Positions 54,212-64,000 of a stretch of DNA of 64,000 nt are shown here, piece after piece. The position numbers and the translations under genes were made by a program. The notes below the pieces were generated by a model. It ran no database searches. It was given only the letters and a program-made list of their open reading frames with translations, and had not been told where the DNA came from. Origin of the DNA: Persicaria tinctoria (Eukaryota; Streptophyta; Magnoliopsida; Caryophyllales; Polygonaceae); NCBI GenBank assembly GCA_037127255.1, contig JBANSL010000002.1, forward strand, positions 94,766,519-94,830,518, given 5' to 3'. Position 1 is the stretch's first letter, and the number at the start of each line of letters is the position of its first letter.

Positions 54212-55081
54212 TGTTGATTCTAGGGTTTCTCTTAGATCGACATTGATAGACAAACAAGAAGCACTTAACAGAACTTAAACGAAAAACAAACAAGAACACA
54301 CAAGGCTTTGTTTACGCGGTTCGGTTTCCCTACATCCGCGGAACCTCAGGAGGGGAGGTTCACGCAATTCACTAGACATCCAAGGCCAAAGAACTGGTTA
54401 CAGAGGTATGAATGCACAAGCACTAAGCGACGATTCTAGACAAGACTCAACAAAACAAAGATGAACAGAGATAGGGAAGAAATCGTCCGATTAAGGACAC
54501 CGAGAAATCTCCCTTGAGATTTCTCACTCCCAGCTTCTCCTTGGCTTCTTCTTCGTCTTCGTTGGACAACCAGGTACTCAGGTAGCACTTAAGCAAATCG
54601 AGCACAACAGGAATCGCCGTCTTCAAGGAGCTCTCCAGAAACCCTAGCCGCTTTAGGGTTTTCTTACCTTGGGGCTCTGTGCTACAGTTCTTTAGGGTTT
54701 CCCCTTAAGAACATATATATAGGCGAGCTGCAACGGTCGACTGAAGGAGCAGAGGTTTGGGCTTCACAGAAATGGACCTAACCAATTTAAGCCCAAGTGA
54801 AGCTCAATTTCTATCCAACATAAATAACCGATACCAAACCCATATAAAGTCTAGCTTAGGCCTATATACCAATCCAAGCTTCACCATGTGAACCATGGCT
54901 AGCCATTGGATCCAGACTTGGTCTAGCCAAGGGACCAATGAGCTTTTCCATGTTCACGGCAATGGCTAAGTGGTACGTGGCACTAAGGAACCAATACAAC
55001 CTAGAGCTTGTGCAAACCATACAACATAAACCATAGTTCAATGTTTTTGTACATCAATTACAAGGATTACATAATGTTATA
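54212..55081. mobile_element. Solo LTR candidate in P450 copy 2 intron 2
   Basis: Starts TGTTGATTCTAGGGTTTC and ends ATAATGTTATA (a TA end, perhaps CA originally), between 5-bp repeats GTCCC (54207-54211 and 55082-55086). CGCGGTTCGG and CACGCAATTCAC are words common in copia LTRs. No coding region is present. Orientation is not certain. Confidence 0.55.
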
Positions 55082-55086
55082 GTCCC

Positions 55087-56125
55087 TAACTTATATCGTG
55101 AGAGGTTTTCACACCGAATCCATTCTCTATATAGTAACAGATATGAATCATTTATATACATCTATTCAAATATATCAAGTTAATAGATCTGAATCACTGA
55201 ATTAATAAGATCACCAAATAAGTTTAAAAGTAACTTTCGATTATTGGTTGGTATCGTTAAAATAAAATTTGTACAAACGAATATTTTTTGTGTACACGAG
55301 TACATGTTAAGGGTTGTGTACACTTAATTGAATCATTCTGTATATATAAACACAATTATTCATACGAGTTTTATACACAATATTTTAAAATTACATCATT
55401 TATATATAAAATTCTAAATCTATAAATAAAATATGATAATTAACGCAATAAATCAAAATTATAATTTGCTTTTAAAAATGTTTTTTTTTCAAAAATGTAT
55501 TTATTTTTAACAAATTGAACCGTAAATTTTTGTGAAAAAAATTGTATAGTATCCCTTTAACGAATACTGTTAGGGCTCGTTTGGTTGATTGCGGGAACTA
55601 CAATTCCCGGAAAAGTTACTTCCCAGGAATTAAATTCCCATGAAATATACTTCTCGAGAATTAAACAAAGTTGTTTGGTTGAATTTTGGTGTTTAACAAC
55701 ATAAATAGAAAAACAAAGAAAAATACATTAAAAGGGGAGGAAGTTGAACTTACCTAGTTCCCCTAGGTAAGTTAACTTCCTACAACTTGGAGGAATTGAA
55801 ATATTTTTTTTAAAATTATTTGGTGTTTTTTTCAGTTTCTTCATTATGCAATTAAAGTTGTAGAAAAGACTCCCCTACTAAATAAATCTAAAACTATTTT
55901 AATTAAGATATTTTTTTAATTAGATACAAATTACTAAAATATCTATATTTTTATTAACTAAAATATCTATATGTAGATAGATTGTGGCTTCGTATTGTTT
56001 TACCTAAATTACGACTATATATTATTTTACTATTATAATTATGGTATAATTTTTTTTTATAATCAACCATAGGCCGCCACGTGAGCTTCTATACATCCAC
56101 TTTAGTATATAAATATAGATATAGA
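55087..56125. other. AT-rich stretch of P450 copy 2 intron 2
   Basis: No gene. TTAGGGCTCGTTTGGTTG at about 55570 is a typical start of a plant MITE, but its partner end was not found. The last 115 bp are duplicated at 22345-22478. Confidence 0.6.
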
Positions 56126-56231
56126 CTAGTGTAATGCCCGTGCCTTGAAGGCACGGGAGTTTAATCCATTTTAATTTGAACATCATTTTATATATCTATA
56201 TAATACTATACTAATATATATAATACTATAT

Positions 56232-56235
<4 letters not shown>

Positions 56236-56295
<60 letters not shown>
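56236..56295. repeat. (TA)n microsatellite
   Basis: About 30 TA units inside the Helitron. Confidence 0.95.
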
Positions 56296-56297
<2 letters not shown>

Positions 56298-57097
56298 GTA
56301 TTTACAACAAAAATATGTATAAAATATTTTTTTATAATTTAATAAGGTAAAGTAGTAATAATACTCAAACACACCATCTAATATAATTTGAAATAAATAT
56401 ATAATTATTATCATTAGCATAGATCTAAAAAAGTAAAATATAAGCTCCCGTACAAATATTAAAAAATCATAAGCACACATGATTGTGTGAATAATTTTGA
56501 AGTTAAATATGTAGATGTACATAACTTATTGATTATTTTCATGAGAAAGATGGTTAGAAAGATAGAGAAATGAATAGTGAAAATAAAGGTAAGATGGTAA
56601 AAAAAGACCCTTAAAGGTAGAAAAGTGATCTAAGAAGCCTCATCCAAAATGTAAAATAAGCATTAGTAATGCTTGTGAGTCTTAAAATATTATTTTTTTC
56701 GATAGTCATTTAAGATGTCTAAAATAATTAAATTATAAAATAACACTTATTTGGCTCTAATTGATTTTTATAATTAATTTTTGAAATCGAATATTTACAA
56801 ATTGATTATTACATGTTCGTTGTATGTAGACATTGTGGGGAATAATGCAATCGGTTCAAAATGATAAATCAAAAATTTCAATATCCAAGAATAAAATCAG
56901 CCAAGAATTGACAAATGTTCAATGTACGTAGACGATTAAAATAGATCACAAATTGACATACAACATATCAAATTAAATAATATTTTAGTATAAAAATAGG
57001 AAACAAATATGTTTAAAATAGGAAACAGATATTTTAAAATTTCAGCAATAATATTGACCAATAAGAAAATACCATTTGAATAAAAAACTCAAGTTTA

Positions 57098-57851
57098 ATT
57101 GTGAGCGTGACACATCAGCAATATAACCGAAAAGAGATTGCAATCGGAAAAAAAAATGGAAACATCTCTCAATATTTACGACAATATAACCGATAATAAA
57201 CAAAAGAACTGGATTAAAATCATATTTAAAATAGGAAACAAATATTTTAAAGTTTCCATAATAATATTGACCAATAAGAAAATCTCATTTGAATAAAAAA
57301 TTCAACTTTAATTGTGGGCGTGACACGTTAGCAAAATGCTAGCAGAATTAGTAATATTAATAGATAATAGATAGATATATTGCAATCGAAAAAACAAAAT
57401 GGCAACATGTCTCAATATTTACGGCAATATAACCGAAAATAAAAAAAAAGAATGGATTCAAATCATATTTAAAATAGGAAACAAATATTTTAAAGTTTCC
57501 ATAATAATATTGACCAATAAGAAAATCTCATTTGAATAAAAAATTCAACTTTAATTGTGGGCGTGACACATCAGCAAAATGCTAGCAGAATTAGTAATAT
57601 TAATAGATAATAGATAGATATATTGCAATCGAAAAAACAAAATGGCAACATGTCTCAATATTTACGGCAATATAACCGAAAATAAAAAAAAAGGAATGGA
57701 TTCAAATCATATTTAAAATAGGAAACAAATATTTTAAAGTTTCCATAATAATATTGACCAATAAGAAAATCTCATTTGAATAAAAAATTCAACTTTAATT
57801 GTGGGCGTGACACGTCAGCAAAATGCTAGCAGAATTAGTAATATTAATAGA
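57098..57851 (-). repeat. Tandem repeats at the 5' end of the Helitron, about 243 bp each
   Basis: The word ATTGTGGGCGTGACAC starts at 57311, 57554 and 57798 (a divergent copy at 57098). Each of the three right-hand units includes the complete 5' terminus (CAGAATTAGTAATATTAATAGA on plus). Units are over 95% alike by eye. Confidence 0.92.
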
Positions 57852-59330
57852 TTATGCTATTATATACGAATAATTTCGGTGTTCACATTTTATTTTTAAT
57901 CTCATTCGTGGATCTTCTTGATCATAGACTCTAAATTTGTTCACATATTAAACCATTAGAGGCCAGATGTTACGTGTATATATAAATAACATTGATTTGG
58001 TCATGACGCAATTCAGGCGACGAACATTAAACCGTCGCTGAATGCTCCTCACGTCACCTGAACATTCAGGCGACGACATATCGCCGCCTGATCCTTTAAG
58101 CTCATGCCCCCAATCTTCCGGGGACGAACAAACCATTCGTTGCCTGAATATGGTCAACGGCATGGCAATCAAACTTAGTCATTCATGTGACAATCGTCAT
58201 AAATCATATGGATATTGTCAGAATATCCGAAATTTCAGGCGACCAATATATCATATTCATTGTCTGAGTGTTGTGGCAATGTATATATGACGTCGCATGT
58301 GTTATGAGAAGACCATTATGATTTTACTTTGTTTGTTGCTTGGATTCCAGCGACTAGTTTAATTTGTTCGCCACCAAGTTGTTCAAGCGACCAATAATAC
58401 TCTCAATGTTTATCGTCTGAATCAATTTTTGATTTTTTTTAATTCAAGAAATTGTTATATGCTATGTTCGTTGCCTGAGTAAATTTTATGTTACGGATAT
58501 ATAACATTAATTTGATAAGAATCAGAGCAAATGGAGATTGCAAGGAATAAGGCAGATGGAGAACCATTGAATTGGAATGACATAATGAAGATGAAATATT
58601 CATGGAATGTGGCTCTTGAAGCTATGCGTCTTTAATTACCCTCCCATCCAAACAGTTTTCCGAAAAGCGATCTCCGAGTTTAACTATTCCGGTTATCACA
58701 TTCCTAGAGGTTGGAAGGTACATATATACATACGGAGTACTTGAGATCTTTATCGAAACAAATACATCACACATTAAGTAGAATGCACTAACCTTACAAT
58801 TCCAAATTTGTAGTTACTTCTAAGCTTCCACTCGACGCATAGAGACCCCGAATACTTTCGAGATCCTGAGAAATTCGATCCATTGAGATTCGAAGAGGGC
58901 GCCGGTCCAATGCCTTATACATTCTTACCGTTCGGAGGAGGGCCAAGGATCTGTCCCGGTTAAAACTATGCACGGATAGAGATACTCACTTTTCTTCACA
59001 ATGTAGTGAAGAGGTTCAAATGGGAAAACATCTTTCACGACGAGAAGATCCTCTTCGATCCAACTCCTAAGCCTGCGAAAGGGCTTCCCGTTCGCCTTCA
59101 TCCTCACTAAGCCCACCATCATGATCATTTGAAGCTCAAATCCAACTCATACAACAATAAATCACACCTCGTTGGCCTGATTTGTGCGTTGATATTGTTT
59201 AATTTTAATGTACGTGCTCATCGATAATTAGAAGCTTTTATATTTGTGCAAATAAAAAGATAGTTTATGAGCTAGTTATGATACGTACTATACATTTGGG
59301 ATAAGATAACTATAAGAAGCTTGTATTATA

Positions 59331-59567
59331 CTCCCTCTGTTAATTAAAACTTGTCGTTTACTATTCATGCACGCTTTTTTAGAACGATAAAAACTATATA
59401 AAATATTAACTTTTTTTAAAATTTGTTTTTATAAATTCATACTTAATAGTATTAAGTATGAATTTATAAAAACAAAATTTAAAAAAAGTTAATATTTTAT
59501 ATAGTTTTTAACACCTAAAAATGCGTGCGTGAATAGTAAAACGTCAAGTTTTAATTAACGGAGGGAG
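59331..59567. mobile_element. Stowaway MITE downstream of P450 copy 2
   Basis: CTCCCTCTGTTAATTAAAAC and its inverted partner GTTTTAATTAACGGAGGGAG, TA on both sides (59329-59330, 59568-59569). The matching 3' flank of copy 1 (GAAGCTTGTAATATATAATGG, 20643-20663) lacks it, so it arrived after the P450 duplication. Confidence 0.9.
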
Positions 59568-59784
59568 TACAATGTATTGGTGTAATTAAAACTATTGCAC
59601 TATATATACCTTGAATTTGGGCTTATTAATATTATCGGTTTTGTGTTTATGCTCATAGTTTGACTAGGGTTTTATAAGTCCTTATATATACTCATGAAAC
59701 ACCACAATTTGTAACCCTAGTTTATTCTTTGCCTCCATGATAAAGAATCTTATCCCTCTGTCCGTTGACGTAAGTAACACACCA

Positions 59785-59849
59785 TGTTAGATAGAATATA
59801 TGTATAGGTCCAATTACCCATTTGTAATTAGGGTTAACTATCTTGTACT

Positions 59850-59914
<65 letters not shown>

Positions 59915-60230
59915 TAATGATAGCGAATGCAACCCCAACGAGGATTATTCACTCTGACATGGTATCTGAGCCTCTAGGGTTTCATTTAAATTAACCCTAA
60001 TTTTTTTCAGATCCCGTCCTTGCCGCATCTCCTACCATCGCCTTTCCGGAGATCCCCCAAGGCCAAGCCGCCCCGTCCTCCTTTTCTCTCCAGTCGCTGC
60101 CCGAGACCACCACGCCTCCCGTGCCCCTCCTCAGTCCTGACCACCACGCCTCCCGTGCCCCTCCTAACCCGCCGCCACGACCGCAACCTCCTCAGTCCTC
60201 ACCACCTCTATTGACAGTCAGATCCTAGGG
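59785..60230 (+). mobile_element. Ty1/copia remnant: LTR, primer-binding site and leader
   Basis: The LTR (59785-59959) begins TGTTAGATAG and ends CTCTGACA. It holds a long (TA)n run (59852-59912). TGGTATCTGAGCC follows as the primer-binding site. A short proline-rich, CT-rich leader continues to about 60230; Gag-Pol is missing. Confidence 0.7.
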
Positions 60231-61059
60231 ATGCCTTGAGGTCTAACGGCCTAAACCACCATCGTACGATCATGACCCCAACCTCCATCGAAGGCTGAAA
60301 TCTTGGAGACACCGGCCTTTAGGCCTCGCGAGAGCATGACTCGATAGATAGAGTCAGCCAAAGGTTCGAGACTTTGAGCTCCTCACGCATATATATATAT
60401 AGGATCCTCTTGAAGTCCCGACTGTGAAGTCCGGGGGAATTTAGAATCGAAAGCGAACCCACCACCACCTCGACAGGACGAACACAGTGGATGGGTGAGT
60501 GAGAATTGATCCCTCCAACTCCAATTTAACTGTATATTGAATGAAATTATGCAAGGAGGAAGGGGTTAATTAAACGGGAATTTGTATACGAGAAACACAG
60601 TGGAAGGCAGTGGGTGGGGGGATGTGTTTTTAATTTAATAGAAATTCATTAATAATTAATTATTGATATTTAATCTCAACATTTCACTTAAATCTAATGG
60701 TTGTTATTGATTTATTAGGAAGATATTAGGAGATTTCTTACAAGGAGAGGATCCATCTCCGTCCCGATCAAGCTTTTTGGTCTTTCTCGAAGCGGGAATT
60801 GCACCGAACTGCGTGCATCGAACCATGGAGAGCCGGTAATCGACACGAAGGCCGGAAATCTTCAATATTGACAAAAAAAATGAATTTCATGAGTTGATAA
60901 CCTTTACACGGCGAAGTATTATTTCAATGGGGCATTTTGCAAAATAGCCACGAAATAAGGCTGAATTGGCGAAATGTCCACGTTTTGGGACAAATTAGGG
61001 AATTAGCCGCTATATATATACTACTTAGTCTAATTTGACAAATTATTTGTAATTAGTGA
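60231..61059. other. Intergenic stretch without recognised genes
   Basis: Mixed sequence. TTTTGCAAAATAGCCACGAA and GGCGAAATGTCCACG (60950-60982) resemble Mutator-like element ends, but no partner was identified. Confidence 0.4.
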
Positions 61060-64000
61060 TGTAACGGCCCAGGATTATGATTCCTGAGTTACGTTTCGAG
61101 GGATTAAACCCCTCGTTAGGACCTTGCGCCCCGAGTACAGGTTGAAGGTTTCAAAACTTACTTTAATGTTTTCAAAGGGGGATTTCATACCCAAAATCGA
61201 AGGGATCGTTGGAATCCCCGGGGAAGTCCCCTGTACCTGTCGTAAGTCTAAGCGTGGAAATCAGAAATCATGCGACTAGCGAAAACAAGTGTAATACAAG
61301 AGTGTGCCACGGCAGAGCCGGGTCAAAACGGAGTCTAAAGTGTAAATCCAAAAATATAATCAGAGTCTGGTGAAGTCTATACCCCAGCGCTCACTCTCCG
61401 CCGACAAAATGACCCGCGCAATAAGCAAACAGCACCGATAGGATGAACATAAATAATACCTAAAAATATTGATATGGGGCGGGATCAGATCGATGCCCAC
61501 TTAACTCTGCATCCCAACCATAAGCACACATATACGCTATACCTAATAAAGATGCTTCTAGATGCATGGCGGAATATTAACACACTAACATGCTCCTAAG
61601 ATCAAGTACATAATAATAATAAGGCCTTAGCACAGAATACCAAGTGGTATATCCCTCTCCTACCTCCACCCCTTCCGATAGGTGGAGACTGGCTAGCTCG
61701 TGAATGCATTCATTCATAATAGGGCGGCACGCATGCCTAACCCGCTCCACAATAAAGCCCGCATGCATCTCATAATATAAGGAAGTGCATGACTCGATTG
61801 ACTCAGGGTACCCGATGAGGCTGGGCTACCCTATGACCCTAGCAATGACTCTAGTTACTTCACAGATAACGGCCGTTCTGTTTACATACGCATAAAGAAA
61901 TGGGATGCTCAACGTAGATGCAACCTAGCATGGTACTACATGGCATGCTGATCATGAATGCAACACCTAGTATATCATGCACCTAAAGCAGGGAATAGCT
62001 CTATTCAATTTGAGTAAGCTCCGAAGAGACTTACCTGGTGATGCAGAACAGCAAGGCAGGCATTATGATAGATTAAAGATAACCTAGATACATATCAGAA
62101 CACATGTATAAGTCTACGTCTAATCATCCAATCACAAAACATATCATCCAACGAGAATAGCAACCATATCGCAATCATTGTTCCGTCAAGTTCAACCATT
62201 TACCACATTGTCACGTTCCGTAAGACCACATCATTCTCGTCGTTCCATTCAGCCATATTCATATATTCGCAATAATAATCCGCATAGTCATTTATCTCAA
62301 GATTCATCATATTCATCATATTTCATAAGGCATAAGTCAACGGTACATAGCTTTATCGTCTCATCATGCTATTAGTCACTCAATCATGCTATTAGTCTAC
62401 ACAATTCATGGTATTAGGCAATCAATCACATCAACATGCTAATTAGTCATCGAACACATAATTCCCCGAGTTAGTCCCGAAAACTATGTCGAAACCCAAG
62501 TTAACTAGTTAGAAATTCCGACCTTGAAAATAGTACCCAAATTCCTCTTTTAAAATCCAAGTCTCATAATATCATGTTTCTAAATCACCATATTTTTAAT
62601 CTCAAAATCACATTTTATATCCTAATCTCAAAATGATATCTTATATTTTAAATCCCAATGATATTATATAATATTTTAAATGCCTTTTTCTTTCTAAACA
62701 CTTTCATAAAATATTTCCGAATCCCTTAAAATCCCAACTATTTTTATTTAATAAAATCAGCCCCTTGAAATTGACAAAACCGACCCCTTTATTTTGTAAA
62801 ATACCAAAACTGAACCCTTATTTTAGATTACACAAAACCGAACTCAATTTGTCAAAATGCTCCGTCTGCTTTCATAGAACAGGCCCAACTCATTCCCCCT
62901 CCTAACAAGATTTCGGCCCACGAAATATTAGGCCCAAATGAAATCCTCATTCAATCTCCCATTTACGTGTTGACAGAATTAAAAGGGAAGGGGGCCCGAC
63001 TGAGGTGGACGCCAAGGTGGAACAGTGGGGCCCGCAAGCCCCTTCTTCCTCGTTCTGCTCGAAGAAGAGAAGCAGAGCGCTCTGCGCTCGGAAAGAAAAC
63101 GAAAGGGGAGACGCCGGCGGGCTGGGCTCGGCCCCCGATCACTCAACCCGACACCCAGTCCAGAAAGCAAACAAGAAAGGGAAGGAGAAAGAGGAGTGCT
63201 CACCGAGGGGATGGGTCGTGCTCGCCGGAGCTTCGTCGGAGTCTCGATTGGGCGTCGTCGGTGTCGGAATCGATCGAGCTCGCCTGGGTCAGCAATGGGA
63301 GGTCAAAGGCGAAGCGTTGTGAGGTCTTAGAGCGAAAGGAGGAGGAAGGCGCCTTACCGGGAGTGTTGGACAGAAAACAGGGGGAAAAGAAGGAGAAGGG
63401 CTCGGCACTGGTGCACCTGGCGGCTCCTGAGGGCTCGTCTCGTCCTCGTCTACGCCGGAGGAGATGGTGGTCGATGCTGCTGCTGCTGCGCTTGGATGGG
63501 GCTCAAGCGATTCTCGGACGAGTGCTCGGGAACTCGGCTTGGTGCTCAGGGACGACCCGAGAGGCGTTCAGTGTTGGCGTCAAGGTGGAGTCATGGTGGC
63601 GGCAAGGAGGGAGCAAGGTGGTGGTCTCTGCTGGCTCATAGCGGCAAGGAGGCGGATGGGAGGTTGTGACGGAAACATTGAAGGAAAGGGAGGAGTATGG
63701 GGGTTGTGTTTGTGGTGTGAACCGGTGAGCAGGAGCCCAGAAGAGGGAGGTTTGTGGTGTGCCTGGATTTCATATTAAAGAGGAGGAGAGAGTGTAGGTT
63801 TGAGAGTTGGGTTGTGGGTACATGTAGAGGGAGGAAGGTGGGGGATTGTTTGAAAATCAAAGTGAAAGCAGGGAGCTCTCTTGAGTCAATGCAATTGGAG
63901 AGGGGTTGTGGCTTAGCAGTTGCGGCAACACAGACTAAAAGATCAGAGATTGGTCTTGGCCTTTTCCCAAATTTAGGGAAAACAATTGCTTGAGGGAGAA
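61060..64000 (-). mobile_element. Minus-strand LTR of the LARD family, running off the window
   Basis: Starts at TGTAACGGCCCAGG (the LTR 3' end seen on plus). It is the reverse complement, with divergence, of the LTR at 42203-45279: the stretch 61665-61755 (CTAGCTCGTGAATGCATTC, GGCACGCATGCCTAACC) matches 44595-44680 inverted. Beyond its 3' end there is no primer-binding site, so it is a 3' LTR or a solo LTR. The GC-rich part at 62960-63770 has frames up to 224 codons with no recognisable protein; it corresponds to the GC-rich part of the other LTR. Confidence 0.85.

Larger units (their letters stand above)
56126..57851 (-). mobile_element. Non-autonomous Helitron, minus strand, with empty site in the window
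   Basis: On the minus strand it begins TCTATTAATATTAC (57851) and ends with hairpin CCCGTGCC-TTCAA-GGCACGGG (56157-56137), then CATTACA and CTAG (56129-56126). It is inserted exactly between A and T. The unoccupied paralogous site at 22478/22479 reads ATATAGA then TTATGC... without it (A|T), matching both flanks. About 1726 bp; no helicase or replication-initiator gene. Confidence 0.9.
51092..59110 (+). pseudogene. CYP716-like cytochrome P450, copy 2, heavily disrupted
   Basis: Paralogue of copy 1 on the same strand. Exon-equivalents are 51092-51501, 52340-54127, 58526-58717 and 58814-59110. The membrane anchor (about 38 codons) is missing, although a frame from 51023 supplies a short hydrophobic stretch (FIFFFLV). 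Lesions: 5 extra bases near 51462 relative to copy 1; a SINE at 52378-52476; a Mutator-like element at 52514-53705; a 7-bp tandem duplication (ATTGTTA) near 54055; a 4-bp insertion creating TAA near 58634; and TAA instead of AAA right after the haem loop [10 protein letters not shown] (58960-58962). The I-helix AGHSSSS is the same as in copy 1. Intron 2 has grown from 85 bp to 4.4 kb by a solo LTR, other repeats and a Helitron. Without these it would be a typical CYP716. Confidence 0.93.

Noticed and set aside
57098..57851. Regular direct repeats that might suggest a CRISPR-like array
   Set aside because: Units are about 243 bp and contiguous with no unique spacers, and they form the 5' end of a Helitron in plant DNA.
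7195..59110. A working triterpenoid biosynthetic gene cluster
   Set aside because: Only HMGR is intact; both P450 copies carry disabling changes, and no cyclase or transferase is present.
62967..63641. A 224-codon open frame as a gene
   Set aside because: Basic, low-complexity translation inside the GC-rich part of an LTR, overlapped by other long frames; the homologous LTR at 42.6-43.4 kb does not conserve it.

Overview
This is plant nuclear DNA, almost certainly from a eudicot. The evidence is a four-exon HMG-CoA reductase gene with GT-AG introns, CYP716-type cytochrome P450 genes, tRNA-derived SINEs, and AT-rich intergenic DNA full of plant-type transposons (Stowaway, hAT, Mutator-like, Helitron, Ty1/copia, Ty3/gypsy and an RTE-type LINE). 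The species cannot be named from the sequence alone. No bacterial-style operon, CRISPR array, rRNA or convincing tRNA gene was seen.

Layout. 1-7 kb: intergenic DNA with a Mutator-like MITE, a hAT element, an unrecognised GC-rich exon-like segment, a Stowaway MITE, and a terminal-inverted-repeat element that ends in a GC-rich minisatellite. 7.0-13.8 kb: one complete gene, HMGR (exons 7195-8078, 12299-12480, 12560-12906, 13517-13762; 552 residues). Its first intron is swollen by MITEs and its third carries a 5'-truncated RTE-type LINE. 13.8-18 kb: intergenic DNA with a Mutator-like insertion and an old SINE. 18.07-20.53 kb: CYP716-like copy 1, all four exons present but with a one-base deletion in exon 1. 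20.8-24.1 kb: copia gag debris on the minus strand, a duplicated fragment of P450 intron 2, and a Helitron.

24.1-34.2 kb: a Mutator-like element (9-bp target duplication) that later received an intact copia element with 133-bp LTRs and a 3.4-kb solo LTR, each with its own 5-bp target duplication. 34.8-46.4 kb: a decayed Ty3/gypsy element split by a recent coding-free LTR element (36534-45279) whose 5' LTR has lost about 2.9 kb. 46.4-50.8 kb: fragments of host genes (ribosomal protein eL14, class XI myosin) and an LTR-like block. 51.1-59.1 kb: CYP716-like copy 2, a clear pseudogene broken by a SINE, a Mutator-like element, small frameshifts and stops; its intron 2 also holds a solo LTR candidate and a Helitron. 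59.3-64 kb: a Stowaway, a copia LTR remnant, and a minus-strand LTR of the same family as the 42-45 kb LTR, running off the window.

How it fits together. HMGR makes mevalonate, the precursor of sterols and triterpenoids, and CYP716 enzymes typically oxidise triterpene scaffolds, so the two lie upstream and downstream in related metabolism. Both P450 copies look non-functional here, so a working gene cluster is not supported. Several insertions can be dated relative to each other because a paralogous segment in the same window preserves the empty site. No clearly new gene system was found. The most unusual signal is a set of six diverged repeats (32.88-34.05 kb) that keep a hairpin while changing the bases of its stem.
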